From Butyrivibrio sp. (GTDB lineage: Bacteria > Bacillota > Clostridia > Lachnospirales > Lachnospiraceae): a stretch of 64,000 bases of DNA. Below the pieces are notes generated by a model, which did not search any database, had not been told where the DNA came from, and was given only the letters and a program-made list of their open reading frames with translations. Each line of letters begins with the position of its first letter. The stretch's first letter is position 1. The position numbers were made by a program, and so were the translations under genes. Below are positions 28,291 through 38,501 of the stretch, piece by piece. Where the stretch lies: the NCBI GenBank assembly GCA_024694565.1, contig JAILJR010000192.1, positions 1 to 64,000 of the forward strand, written 5' to 3'.

Positions 28291-30459
28291 TCACTCGTCG
28301 TCGAATTCATCCCCATAAGAATCATCCCCACGTCGTGAAAGAAGCTTTTTGCCTATCCTGCCAAAGATATTTTCCTTCTTCGGCTCCTCTTTGGGTGCAC
28401 TGCTGTGGATCGATGCCACAACAGCATCTGCGCTGCTCTTTGGAATAAGTGTTGTCAGGAGTCTGAGCCTTAGCTGGTTTTTCTCCTGGACACTCAGCTT
28501 GTTGCTTGTCAGACCAAATTCAATATTGGGGTCATTCGTGTTAAATACCATGCTGTCGTCGGATATCCACTCTCCGTTGACCGGATGGATATCAATGCTG
28601 ATATCATTTTCCGAAATCTGCTCTCCGTTCCAGCTCGCATCACGAATAGTGACCATACATGGCGAAAAAGCGGGATCAACGCGCACTACCCTGCAGTCGG
28701 AACTAACCTTTATATTGAGGCTTATCTCATTCTTGTCATTGTAGCGCTCCTTAGGAAAGATCGAATCATCCTCCGAGTATCCGTCTCCCTCGTCAAGATA
28801 GATCTGCACCGTATTGTCAGCTCTGACGCCCGTGTCGGAACCCTGTATCTCTTTTGGCACCTCTGACTTTTTACCGATGCTCTTCCAGATCTCAACCATT
28901 GATTTGCGGTTGCCCGTCACATATTTCTGGAAGGCATATTCTTCCTTGAGAAGAATATCTATGTCCTCTCCGGTTATCTTCAGCTTTTCATATACAGGTC
29001 TTGGGTCGAAGCTCTCCCTCTTCCTGTCCTCGAGCCTGTAGCAGTAGAGCGCCCTCCACACCTGTTCCTTCACCGGAATGCACTTTCCGTAGGTCCACTC
29101 ATAGTCTATTATAGTCCAAATGGGACCATTGACCAGAATATTTGAAAAGATGAGATCGTAATCCGACACCGGATATTCCTGATTGTAGCCTATCCTTGTA
29201 ATGTAATCCCTGATTAGCTGGTAAAAGCCCTCCCGGTCATCCTTCTCAAGACATTCATCCAGGAGCGATGAGAGCGGCACGCCGTTTACAAAAGAGAAAA
29301 CCGCACACCCTTCCTCTTCATCTATCTGACAGTCATTGATCTCTATGTTGCCGCCCCTGAACCTGTCTACCAGTCCCTCATAGGCAGCACGAATACTGTA
29401 GATATGATCCAGCGCCGCATCTGTGAGAGGATATTTTCTGATGGTAAGATGCCCTTCCTCATCCTTTACAATGTCGGTCCTTATCTTAAAATCATCTATC
29501 CTGTCGTTGGAATACTTACTGTAGACGGTATCAAAGCCGGGTCCTAAGATGACCTCAAACGAGTTGGCAAATTCACCGTACAGCCCGTCAGCTATCATGG
29601 TCTCAAATGCATGCTTCTCATTGAAGAGGACCATTCTGTCCCTGTCATAGTTCCTGACATTGTCCGACAGCTCTCCGTAGGACGGGAAGTAGTCGTCGGA
29701 ATGAAGCACATTCATCAGCTTGTAATCGGGATACGGATAGTAGAAGTGGTAATCCTCCATTCCGCACCTTTTGAAAATATTTATCAGGCCGCGCCTTGAG
29801 AAGGTCCTGACGACACTGTCCGCGGGATACCCCTCGATCCCTGAAAAATATGTACTGAGATGATCCTCAACGCAGCCGGCAAAATACTTAAGTCCAAGTC
29901 TGTTCTCAATTGCGATGACGATCCTGCCGTCGTCCTTTAAATGATTTTTGAGCATCATAAGAAATTTCTCATAGGGGTTGTCCGAACCGATATATCCCTG
30001 ACCATATTCAAAAACTCCGATGAGAAAGATATAATCAAAGTCATCAGGCAGGTCAGGCTCAATATCCCTGAAGTTGCCCACGTGAATGGTGACATTGTCA
30101 TACTCCGCATTCCTGGTCGCATTAATTTCAGAGCGCCTCTTTGAAAGGTCGCATGCCACAACCTCTCCGGCCTTGCGGGCCAGGGTTCCTGTAACAGCGC
30201 CGCACCCTGCTCCAACCTCCAGAACCTTTGCTCCCGGATCCATTGGAATCCACTCTACAATATTCCCCCTAAGGTCAGAGAGATGGTAGAGTATGGGCCA
30301 CGATTTGCTCTCCTCAATTATCCTCTGATAATCCTCTTTTTTATACTTCCTGACAATCTCAAGAAGATCATTCTCCACATTTCCGTCACTGTAGAGATCA
30401 ACTCCCGAATAGTGTTTAAAATTCAGGCAAACGCCTCCTATCATCATATCATCCTGCAT
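28291..30459 (-). CDS. SAM-dependent methyltransferase with central kinase/phosphotransferase-like region (WbdD-like architecture)
   Basis: Class I MT 'AKVLEVGAGCGAVTGTLARKAGEVVACDLSKRRSE', 'FDYIFLIGVFEYGQGYIG'; downstream 'CAVFSFVNGVPLSSLLDE', 'SDYDLIFSNILVNGPIWTIIDYEW' resembles an APH/kinase catalytic loop; C-terminal beta-rich region. Confidence 0.8.
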   Translation of the reverse strand: MQDDMMIGGVCLNFKHYSGVDLYSDGNVENDLLEIVRKYKKEDYQRIIEESKSWPILYHLSDLRGNIVEWIPMDPGAKVLEVGAGCGAVTGTLARKAGEVVACDLSKRRSEINATRNAEYDNVTIHVGNFRDIEPDLPDDFDYIFLIGVFEYGQGYIGSDNPYEKFLMMLKNHLKDDGRIVIAIENRLGLKYFAGCVEDHLSTYFSGIEGYPADSVVRTFSRRGLINIFKRCGMEDYHFYYPYPDYKLMNVLHSDDYFPSYGELSDNVRNYDRDRMVLFNEKHAFETMIADGLYGEFANSFEVILGPGFDTVYSKYSNDRIDDFKIRTDIVKDEEGHLTIRKYPLTDAALDHIYSIRAAYEGLVDRFRGGNIEINDCQIDEEEGCAVFSFVNGVPLSSLLDECLEKDDREGFYQLIRDYITRIGYNQEYPVSDYDLIFSNILVNGPIWTIIDYEWTYGKCIPVKEQVWRALYCYRLEDRKRESFDPRPVYEKLKITGEDIDILLKEEYAFQKYVTGNRKSMVEIWKSIGKKSEVPKEIQGSDTGVRADNTVQIYLDEGDGYSEDDSIFPKERYNDKNEISLNIKVSSDCRVVRVDPAFSPCMVTIRDASWNGEQISENDISIDIHPVNGEWISDDSMVFNTNDPNIEFGLTSNKLSVQEKNQLRLRLLTTLIPKSSADAVVASIHSSAPKEEPKKENIFGRIGKKLLSRRGDDSYGDEFDDE

Positions 30460-31870
30460 AATCTTCCACCTTACATGTCGATTCCATATCGAAGTAGCCC
30501 ACGGTATTTTTATCTGATACTACGGTTACATTAAGTGCATCATACAATCTGTGATATACGGTAAAGTCATTCTTTTCAAAGCCTGTCACTCCGAAGCTCA
30601 GAAGGTACTCGCCCCCCTGAAGAGTCATCTTCTGGGTAAAAGAGATGTCCTTCACATCACCGCTGCTGACCGGTTCAAGAAAGGCCTTCTCAACCATAGA
30701 GTTGGTTCCTGTTATCTCAATGCCCATGATATTTTTGAAGGTAAAGGCAAATATCGGTGCAGCAACATCCCTCTTAAAGCGAACTCTCATATGTACGGTA
30801 AACTCTGTTCCCTTTATTACGGAGTTCGACCTTACGCCCCTGTCGTCCGTCACCCAGAATTCCTCGATTGCAGCTGCGCCATCTCCGTATTCCAAAGTGT
30901 CCGGGTTTTCCGTATGCTGCTTATCCGGCCTTTCTGCGGCTTCATTTCCCTTCGGACTATCTGCTTCTTTGCCCTTTTGTGCCTTGCCGGATTTCTTTTT
31001 ATCTCCCGGTCCGGTATTTTTCACAGAAGCTTCCTGATAGGGCTCATCCTTCTTCCCTGCCTTTCTTGCGGCAGCTTCCCTGACTTCCTCATCGTCTAGA
31101 AGGTTTTGCACATCGCTCTTTGGAAGCGGGAACTGACCGACAAGTACCTGCTTGTAGATATCAATCATTTTCTTGGGAGTACCCTCGCCGAGCAGGACTC
31201 CCTGATTGAGAAGCACAGCCCTGTCGCAGTATTTGCTGATGCTTGAAAGGTCATGGGATACGAAGAGTATGGTCTTTCCCTGCTTTTTGAACTCCTCGAA
31301 TTTGTGGTAGCACTTTGCCTGGAAAAACACATCGCCAACTGACAGCGCCTCATCTACTATGAGAATCTCAGGGTCAATGTTGATTGCCACTGCAAATGCA
31401 AGTCTGACAAACATACCGCTTGAATACGTCTTCACCGGCTGGTAAACATAGTCGCCGATGTCAGCAAATTCAAGGATTGCAGAGAGCCTTCTGGTAATCT
31501 CTTCCTCGGAAAAGCCAATCATCATTCCGTTTAAATAAATATTGTCAATGCCGTTGTATTCCATGTTGAAGCCGGCACCGAGCTCTAAAAGAGCTGAAAT
31601 ATGGCCGTCCACGCTGACCTCACCCTGTGTAGGGGTAAGCACCCCGGTGATGATCTTTAAGATTGTTGATTTCCCTGAGCCGTTGGTACCAATAATGCCA
31701 ACAGTCTCTCCCTTTTTTACCTTGAGATTTACATTATTGAGGGCAAGATGCTCCTTGAACCTTCTGCCCATTGACAGCCCCAGGGAATCCTTCAGCCTGT
31801 CGATTGGCTTGTCATAAAGCTTATAAACTTTTGTGAGGTTCTTCACCTCTATCGCAATGTCTTTTTCCAT
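30449..31870 (-). CDS. Polysaccharide ABC exporter ATP-binding protein (Wzt/TagH-like) with C-terminal Wzt-type domain
   Basis: Walker A 'GIIGTNGSGKSTILKIITGVLTPTQGEVSVDGHISALLELGAGF', 'YSSGMFVRLAFAVAINIDPEILIVDEALSVGD'; long charged linker and C-terminal beta-domain 'FAFTFKNIMGIEITGTNS...GGEYLLSFGVTG'. Confidence 0.92.
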   Translation of the reverse strand: MEKDIAIEVKNLTKVYKLYDKPIDRLKDSLGLSMGRRFKEHLALNNVNLKVKKGETVGIIGTNGSGKSTILKIITGVLTPTQGEVSVDGHISALLELGAGFNMEYNGIDNIYLNGMMIGFSEEEITRRLSAILEFADIGDYVYQPVKTYSSGMFVRLAFAVAINIDPEILIVDEALSVGDVFFQAKCYHKFEEFKKQGKTILFVSHDLSSISKYCDRAVLLNQGVLLGEGTPKKMIDIYKQVLVGQFPLPKSDVQNLLDDEEVREAAARKAGKKDEPYQEASVKNTGPGDKKKSGKAQKGKEADSPKGNEAAERPDKQHTENPDTLEYGDGAAAIEEFWVTDDRGVRSNSVIKGTEFTVHMRVRFKRDVAAPIFAFTFKNIMGIEITGTNSMVEKAFLEPVSSGDVKDISFTQKMTLQGGEYLLSFGVTGFEKNDFTVYHRLYDALNVTVVSDKNTVGYFDMESTCKVEDYAG

Positions 31871-31888
31871 AGTATTCCCTGTATTCCA

Positions 31889-32887
31889 TCACAGAACATC
31901 GGCAAAATGAGGCTTGCTGCGCTTGAAAATCAGTGCTCCAAAGCAGAATGCAGCGACCACAAATATCCAGAAGTATGTGGATGAGTAGAAGTGCTCAAAA
32001 AACCATGTATCTCCGTAGATGGTGTTTCTGAAGCCCTCCACTATGTATGTCATTGGATTTAACTTGATTATCCACTTGTACCTGTCAGGTACGATATCAA
32101 TATTCCAAAGAATAGGGGTCGCCCACTGGAAGAGCTGCAGGCCTATGGATATAATCTGCAGAAGATCCCTGAAGAACACCACAATCGAGCAGGTAGCGTA
32201 GCTTAGCGACAGCACCAGGATAAACTCACAGCCCACATAGTATATGAACTGAAGCCAGTAAATAGTCGGATAATACCCGTAAATAATTGCTATGAGCATG
32301 AGCACCCCAATGAAGAAGATGTGAATGAACATGGCTGCAATTATCTTGATAATGGGCAGGATGCTTATCTTGAAAAGAACCTTCTTTACAAGATAATTGT
32401 ACTCAAGAAGGGACGTGGTCCCGTTTGTGAGTGCCTCAGTAAAGAAAAACCAGGGCACAAGTCCGGCCGTCAAAAACAGGACGTATGGTACCTCCACACC
32501 TCCTGAAACAGCCTGAGCCCTGGACTGGAATATTACATCAAAGACAATATAGTACATGCAGACAGTGACCACCGGCTGAGCCAGCGCCCACACTATCCCC
32601 ATGTATGAGCCGGCATATCGCTTCTTGAAATCATTTATTGCCAGCCTCTTTATGAGCTTCCTTGAGTTGTATAACTCCAGAGGAAGGACCATAAGCCTGT
32701 CATACCACAAAAAGACAAGGATGCAGCTTATACCGATAAGCAGGCATCCACATACCTTTTTGAGCAGCTCCGTATCCGGATCCGCCAGCGGATTATCATG
32801 AAAGATAAGCAGCAGCGCCAGGATGAGTGCCAGGCTGTAAAAAATACAAAGACCTCTCGATTTGGGGAGCCTTTTTGTCATACTCAT
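31889..32887 (-). CDS. Polysaccharide ABC exporter permease (Wzm/TagG-like ABC-2)
   Basis: 'NDFKKRYAGSYMGIVWALAQPVVTVCMYYIVFDVIFQSRA', 'VPYVLFLTAGLVPWFFFTEALTNGTTSLLEYNYLVKKVLFKISILPI'; ATG at 32887 overlaps the rmlC stop (ATGA). Confidence 0.93.
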   Translation of the reverse strand: MSMTKRLPKSRGLCIFYSLALILALLLIFHDNPLADPDTELLKKVCGCLLIGISCILVFLWYDRLMVLPLELYNSRKLIKRLAINDFKKRYAGSYMGIVWALAQPVVTVCMYYIVFDVIFQSRAQAVSGGVEVPYVLFLTAGLVPWFFFTEALTNGTTSLLEYNYLVKKVLFKISILPIIKIIAAMFIHIFFIGVLMLIAIIYGYYPTIYWLQFIYYVGCEFILVLSLSYATCSIVVFFRDLLQIISIGLQLFQWATPILWNIDIVPDRYKWIIKLNPMTYIVEGFRNTIYGDTWFFEHFYSSTYFWIFVVAAFCFGALIFKRSKPHFADVL

Positions 32888-33432
32888 CAATACTCCTTGA
32901 TTCCTCCCCACTTTGTATCCTTCTCAGAAAGATTCAGCTCTATACCATCCCACAGAGGCCACTCAACTCCGATATCAGGATCGTTCCAGATAAGACCACC
33001 CTCATCATTTGGGTGATAAAAGTCAGAACACTTATATGCAAACTCAGCGTATTCGGAGAGCACAAGAAAGCCGTGTGCAAAGCCCTTGGGTATAAAGAAC
33101 TGCTTCTTATTCTCTGCTGTGAGAGTTACACCAAACCATTTCCCGAAGGTCTTTGAGTCTCTTCTGAGGTCGACAGCAACATCGAAAACCTCACCGTTTA
33201 TGCAGCGAACAAGCTTATCCTGCGGAAACTTTTTCTGAAAATGAAGACCGCGGAGCACACCGCGTTTACTTGCCGACTGGTTATCCTGCACAAATTCCAT
33301 GTCTATGCCGGCTTCGACAAAGTCGTTCTTATTATAGGTCTCGACAAAATAGCCTCTGGCGTCGCCGAACACAGTCGGGGTGATCACCTTCAGGCCTTCA
33401 ATTTCACAAGTTTCAACAGTTATTTTTCCCAT
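32887..33432 (-). CDS. rfbC: dTDP-4-dehydrorhamnose 3,5-epimerase
   Basis: 'DARGYFVETYNKNDFVEAGID', 'FVQDNQSASKRGVLRGLHFQ', 'FFIPKGFAHGFLVLSEYAEFAYKCSDFY'. Confidence 0.95.
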   Translation of the reverse strand: MGKITVETCEIEGLKVITPTVFGDARGYFVETYNKNDFVEAGIDMEFVQDNQSASKRGVLRGLHFQKKFPQDKLVRCINGEVFDVAVDLRRDSKTFGKWFGVTLTAENKKQFFIPKGFAHGFLVLSEYAEFAYKCSDFYHPNDEGGLIWNDPDIGVEWPLWDGIELNLSEKDTKWGGIKEY

Positions 33433-33501
33433 TGTTTTTCTTCTCCGATCATGTTTGATTTTTCGAATGAGTTATTTGCTCCGGTCAGCCTGCGTTGTAA
33501 A

Positions 33502-34350
33502 TTACGGAATACCGACGGGAGTCCCGGTAATGGTTTGTGATGCGGGGATGTAGTCATCGTAAGTGCTTTGCAGGTAACCGGTGGAACTGCTTATTGTGCC
33601 GGAGCTGACGCTTGCCGAACTATCGGGCGATAAGCTGACAGATATGCCTGTCGAACCCGCCGGAGTGCCTTGAAAGCCCTGTGGTGTACCTGACGAACCC
33701 ACAGATGTACCTGATGGACTTACAGGTGTGTTTGACGAACCCGCTGATATACCTGTCGAACCCGCCGTTGATGTGCCTGGCGTATAGCTTCCGGGATTTA
33801 GGGATGCTCCGCTTAGGGAATTGGCTCCTGTAGAAAGTGAATTGTCATAGGCCGATACTCCACCAGCCGCTCCCATGGCTCCGTCGTATGAGTCTGACAG
33901 GGAGGTGTCAGCTGAGTAGGGGTTAAAATTGCCTGTGGAATAATAGCCTGCTTCGGGGTTTGGATTTATGAGGTCCCCGACTATTGCCATTCCCGTTCCG
34001 GTAGGCTCCTGTTCAGAAGAAAGGTTCTCAGCAGCTGCCGCATCCACCTTATCTCCTGACTCGGTATTTTTCCTTCTTACTACAACTGCAGGTACACGCT
34101 CGGTCGGATCAAAAAAATCCGCATCAAGCTCAAAGCCGGACAGATTGTCTCCAATCTGGGTCGGGCTGAATTTACCGCTGACCTGCTCATCAACTGATAT
34201 TTCTTCTGTACTCTGAGGTCCGCTCTTATCTTTTCCCCCGCCAAACAGCGCCGAAAGCTTATCAACATTGGTGGCATATACAATGACAAGCACCAGTATA
34301 AAAGCACTGATGATCATCAGGATTGCCATCCTGAAAACCTTTGCATCCAT
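33502..34350 (-). CDS. Membrane-anchored low-complexity Ser/Gly/Thr/Pro-rich protein
   Basis: 282 aa, N-terminal TM 'MAILMIISAFILVLVIVYAT', then degenerate repeats such as TPGTSTAGSTGISAGSSNTPVSPSGTSVGSSGTPQGFQGTPAGSTGIS. Confidence 0.7.
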   Translation of the reverse strand: MDAKVFRMAILMIISAFILVLVIVYATNVDKLSALFGGGKDKSGPQSTEEISVDEQVSGKFSPTQIGDNLSGFELDADFFDPTERVPAVVVRRKNTESGDKVDAAAAENLSSEQEPTGTGMAIVGDLINPNPEAGYYSTGNFNPYSADTSLSDSYDGAMGAAGGVSAYDNSLSTGANSLSGASLNPGSYTPGTSTAGSTGISAGSSNTPVSPSGTSVGSSGTPQGFQGTPAGSTGISVSLSPDSSASVSSGTISSSTGYLQSTYDDYIPASQTITGTPVGIP

Positions 34351-34498
34351 CTATTTCCCCAAACAGACCGGTCTCGGGTAATATGCATAAGCCCCTTAAC
34401 GGTCTGTTTTTCATAACACACTTTTTAAATCCCCAAATCAGGACTTTCCGTACAAAACAGGGAAAATCCCTCTTTTGCACACAGAAAGCCAAAATTTA

Positions 34499-35368
34499 TT
34501 ACAGTCCGTTTGCCACCTCTACAAGGTAGTTGCCGTAGTCTGTCTTCATCAGCGGCTCAGCCAGCTTAAGAAGCTGCTCCTTGTCGATAAAGCCACGCTT
34601 ATAGGCTATCTCTTCTATACAGGATATGTACAGGCCCTGTCTCTTCTGGAATGCACAGACAAAATCAGATGCATCAAGAAGCGAGTCATGGTTTCCTGTA
34701 TCAAGCCATGCAAAGCCTCGGCCCATGGTCTCAACCCTGAGCTCGCCGCGGCTTAGATACTCGTTATTTATGCTGGTGATCTCAATTTCGCCTCTGGAAG
34801 AGGGCTTTACATTTGCAGCAATCTCAACAACCTTGTTGTCATAGAAGTAAAGTCCGGGAACCGCATAATTACTCTTTGGATGCTCCGGCTTTTCCTCTAT
34901 GCTGATTGCCTTGCCGTTCTCGTCAAATTCAACAACGCCGTAAGCCCTTGGATCCCTGACATAGTAGCCAAATATTGTAGCTCCGCTCTCTCTGGCTGCA
35001 ACCTCACGAAGGAGCCTGGAAAAGCTCTGGCCGTAAAAGATATTATCGCCAAGAACCAGCGCAACAGAATCACTTCCAATAAAATCCGCACCGATAATAA
35101 ATGCATCGGCAAGTCCCCTCGGCTTGTCCTGAACTGCGTAGCTGAACTTCATGCCAAGCTGCTCACCCGTGCCGAAAAGCTCCTCAAAGACCGGCAGATC
35201 CCTTGGAGTTGATATAATAAGCACCTCTCTGATACCTGCAAGCATAAGCGTTGAGAGAGGATAATAGATCATCGGTTTGTCATAAACAGGCATCATCTGC
35301 TTGGACATTGCCCTTGTAAGAGGATAAAGACGTGTTCCCGATCCTCCGGCCAAAATAATACCTTTCAT
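34499..35368 (-). CDS. rfbA: Glucose-1-phosphate thymidylyltransferase
   Basis: '[46 protein letters not shown]', '[19 protein letters not shown]'; start at internal ATG 35368. Confidence 0.95.
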   Translation of the reverse strand: MKGIILAGGSGTRLYPLTRAMSKQMMPVYDKPMIYYPLSTLMLAGIREVLIISTPRDLPVFEELFGTGEQLGMKFSYAVQDKPRGLADAFIIGADFIGSDSVALVLGDNIFYGQSFSRLLREVAARESGATIFGYYVRDPRAYGVVEFDENGKAISIEEKPEHPKSNYAVPGLYFYDNKVVEIAANVKPSSRGEIEITSINNEYLSRGELRVETMGRGFAWLDTGNHDSLLDASDFVCAFQKRQGLYISCIEEIAYKRGFIDKEQLLKLAEPLMKTDYGNYLVEVANGL

Positions 35369-35382
35369 AGGTTGCTCCTTTC

Positions 35383-36468
35383 TTAGCGGTTTGAGTACAT
35401 CTTTTCGTAGTACTTCTCGTAGTCGCCGCTGGTTACGTGTTCCATCCACTCCTGGTTGTCAAAGTACCACTTGATGGTCTTGCGGATACCATCCTTGAAC
35501 ATGGTCTCAGGCTCCCAGCCGATTTCTGCCTTGATCTTGTCAGGAGCGATTGCGTAGCGCCTGTCATGTCCCTTTCTGTCTGCAACATATGTAATAAGGT
35601 CATAGTTCAGATGCTCTTTTCTCGGATCGGAATCATCCAGCTCTTCCCTGAGGATATCAATAATAGTCTTTACAATCTCAATGTTCTGCTTCTCATTGTG
35701 TCCGCCTACATTATAGGTCTCAAACAGGCGTCCCTTCTCCTGCACCATATCGATAGCCTTGGCGTGATCCTCAACATAGAGCCAGTCGCGGACATTCTTG
35801 CCATCACCGTATACAGGAAGCTTCTTGCCCTCAAGAGCATTGTGTATGATGAGAGGAATGAGCTTCTCCGGAAACTGGAAAGGTCCATAGTTGTTTGAGC
35901 AGTTGGTAATGTTGGCCGGGAACCTGTAGGTGTCCATATATGCCTTCACCAGCATGTCTGAGCTTGCCTTGCTTGCTGAGTAAGGGCTGTGAGGTGAATA
36001 AGGTGTTGTCTCATAGAAAAATGCTGTTGGATCATCATCCAGTGAACCATATACCTCATCTGTAGAAACATGGAGGAACTTCTTGCCCTCCTTAAAGGTT
36101 CCGTCAGGGAGCTCCCATGCCTTCTTTGCAGCATTGAGCATTGTAGCTGTTCCAAGAACATTGGTCTGCACAAACACCTCAGGGTTAACGATTGACCTGT
36201 CCACATGACTCTCAGCCGCAAAATGAACAACCCTGTCTATATCATTTTCTTCAAAAATCCTGTTGATGGCATCCCTGTCGCAGATGTCTGCCTTGATAAA
36301 CGTATAATTCTCTCTCCCCTCAACATCCTTGAGGTTCTCAAGATTCCCCGCATAAGTAAGCACATCAACATTGATTATCCTTATCTCGTTGTCATACTTC
36401 TTAAACATGTAATTAATATAATTTGACCCAATAAACCCAGCTCCTCCGGTAACTAAATAAGTTCTCAT
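35383..36468 (-). CDS. rfbB: dTDP-glucose 4,6-dehydratase
   Basis: '[19 protein letters not shown]', '[26 protein letters not shown]', '[11 protein letters not shown]', '[25 protein letters not shown]'. Confidence 0.95.
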   Translation of the reverse strand: MRTYLVTGGAGFIGSNYINYMFKKYDNEIRIINVDVLTYAGNLENLKDVEGRENYTFIKADICDRDAINRIFEENDIDRVVHFAAESHVDRSIVNPEVFVQTNVLGTATMLNAAKKAWELPDGTFKEGKKFLHVSTDEVYGSLDDDPTAFFYETTPYSPHSPYSASKASSDMLVKAYMDTYRFPANITNCSNNYGPFQFPEKLIPLIIHNALEGKKLPVYGDGKNVRDWLYVEDHAKAIDMVQEKGRLFETYNVGGHNEKQNIEIVKTIIDILREELDDSDPRKEHLNYDLITYVADRKGHDRRYAIAPDKIKAEIGWEPETMFKDGIRKTIKWYFDNQEWMEHVTSGDYEKYYEKMYSNR

Positions 36469-36655
36469 CTCAGCTTTCCTTTCTGTGTTATTTTTTATGA
36501 AATAAAGTCCTGTAAAGACTCATCCACTTTGTTGTCTTATACCTGTGGATATGCTCGCAGGTGCTTCTGAAGCTGCTTGTTCAATATGCACAGCAAAAGC
36601 CATCCGGGCAGACTTTTGCAGGTCGGCTCGATAAATTACCAAACTGCGCTTCTTT

Positions 36656-38185
36656 TCACTGACATAGTATATCACAAGACAAAGCGAGGTAAAAGAGTCC
36701 CATACTGTAGCACATATACCGGGGCTGCGGAAATATCATGGATCCTGTCACCACGCAGTTAATAAGCAGCCCGCTGATCACCACGAAGCTCATCACCAGA
36801 TATCTTCTGCGCAGCGTCGTAAGCTCTTTGTCCCTGCCCTTTTCATCAGTCCTGTAAAGCGCCTTTGTCCGCACAAGCAGCAAAACAAACACTACGAAAA
36901 ATATAATATAAATGATAAATGACACGCTGACAAGTACCCTTGGACTAATATTAGCATTCGAAATAACCATAGCCTTTAACAGATTTGCTGTAAAGACATA
37001 AACTACTCCCCCGTCTTCGCCTGAAGCTATTTTGGAAAAAGAATTCGACAGAAGCCTCTTAAACAGCTCTGCCTCCACCTCATTTTCCTTTATCATGGCC
37101 ATTGGCCCGGAAAGCCCCGGAAAGTGCTGTGAAACATACTCATCGCACCTTGGAAGAACGACATCAAAGCCTATAACATCATAGCTCTCCGCATAATGAC
37201 TTGCCATTGCGACCCAGTCCGAATTCAGGACATTTGACTTCTCCTTCAGCTCATAGCCCGGTGCATAATCAATTGTCAGCTTTTGAGAGACGCAGTCATT
37301 ATATATCTCAGAATAAAGAAGCGTGATTTCGGGGAACTTCTCAGGATCAGAATCCTCGAATATAACTGCATCCTGGTAATCTGCAGTATACAGGAGCGTA
37401 CAAAGTCCGCCCTTACTGTTTCCTGTGTGTCCTGCAAACACACCTCTCACAGCCAGATTGTAGGTGCAGTCAAGAATGTTGATCAGAAAGAATGCCACAA
37501 CTACCGCGATCGCTGTGTAACTGAATCTGTTCAGGGAACGGTATTTTTTAACAAAAAGATGCAGTACAAATGAGGTAAAGCCCCACATTATGAGCACTAT
37601 CAGCATCTGCTTTCGGATGCTCCCCATCAGTACCGCCAGAGCAGCAAGCTCAAGGCACTTCTTTTTATCATAATCATCAAAGCTCTTTTGGAGCAGCACC
37701 GTAAATATGACAAAGAGCGGCATCGCAAGTGACTCTGTCATTATAGCCTCTGAGTACATCGACCCTCTTCCTGCCACAAATCTGTTGAGGGCTGAAACTG
37801 CCACCTGAAGTCCCATGGCAATCGCCGATAATATAAGCGCCCTCTTATCTGAAAGAGCTCTCGCAGAAATGTCAAAGACATACTTTCCAAGCACAATTGC
37901 CGCAGCTATCCACAGAATGCTCTGGAGTATTATCGCTGCAGTCAGGTAGGCCGGCTGTCCGTAGGGCTGTGCCGTTATCTTCAGCATCTCACATATTTTT
38001 CTGAGCGCCAAAAGAAACAGTGGATAGACCGGCTCCCTGGAAAAATCCATGGATTCGTAGCTCGGACTGTCCACGCACCACTCGGGCCCGTCATAGAGCC
38101 CCACGCCAATATAGAATAATGTCAAGAGAGCAAAGGCAGGGACGTATGGAAACGTCCCGCCTTTGCTCATTTTTGATGAAACCAT
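36656..38185 (-). CDS. Polytopic membrane protein (GT-C-like) of the glycan locus
   Basis: 509 aa, many hydrophobic segments; early acidic motif 'CVDSPSYESMDFSREPVYPLFL' typical of membrane glycosyltransferase-like proteins. Confidence 0.65.
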   Translation of the reverse strand: MVSSKMSKGGTFPYVPAFALLTLFYIGVGLYDGPEWCVDSPSYESMDFSREPVYPLFLLALRKICEMLKITAQPYGQPAYLTAAIILQSILWIAAAIVLGKYVFDISARALSDKRALILSAIAMGLQVAVSALNRFVAGRGSMYSEAIMTESLAMPLFVIFTVLLQKSFDDYDKKKCLELAALAVLMGSIRKQMLIVLIMWGFTSFVLHLFVKKYRSLNRFSYTAIAVVVAFFLINILDCTYNLAVRGVFAGHTGNSKGGLCTLLYTADYQDAVIFEDSDPEKFPEITLLYSEIYNDCVSQKLTIDYAPGYELKEKSNVLNSDWVAMASHYAESYDVIGFDVVLPRCDEYVSQHFPGLSGPMAMIKENEVEAELFKRLLSNSFSKIASGEDGGVVYVFTANLLKAMVISNANISPRVLVSVSFIIYIIFFVVFVLLLVRTKALYRTDEKGRDKELTTLRRRYLVMSFVVISGLLINCVVTGSMIFPQPRYMCYSMGLFYLALSCDILCQ

Positions 38186-38276
38186 TTAATCTCCTTATTT
38201 AAACCGACATATCCGGTAAGCCTGTGTAAGCTTCCGGGGCCGTACGACCTTATCACCATAAACAGGTGATTTGAAC

Positions 38277-38493
38277 ATCTGATGATGGCACCGGCGAAAC
38301 TCAATTTTTTAATCCGGCATGAACATATTTCACAAGCGGCTGAGTGGGTCTTTGTGCTCGTTGGCACTTAGGCACTGTACTTTAGTGCCTTAGTACCAAC
38401 GAGCACAACTCAGCGGTAGCGTCCCCGAAGCGATTGGGCAATATGTTCACGCCCTCGATACACTACAGGCTTTTACAGGTGGCATCATCTGAC
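38277..38493. repeat. ~217-bp nested inverted-repeat element
   Basis: Outer arms TCTGATGATGGCACC / GGTGGCATCATCTGA, middle GGCATGAACATATT / AATATGTTCACGCC, inner GTGCTCGTTGGCACTTAGGCACT / AGTGCCTTAGTACCAACGAGCAC. Confidence 0.8.
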
Positions 38494-38501
38494 TCCAATT
38501 A

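Noticed and set aside
33620-33800. Short DNA repeats considered as a CRISPR or regulatory array
   Set aside because: In frame with the Ser/Gly/Thr/Pro-rich protein; coding low complexity.
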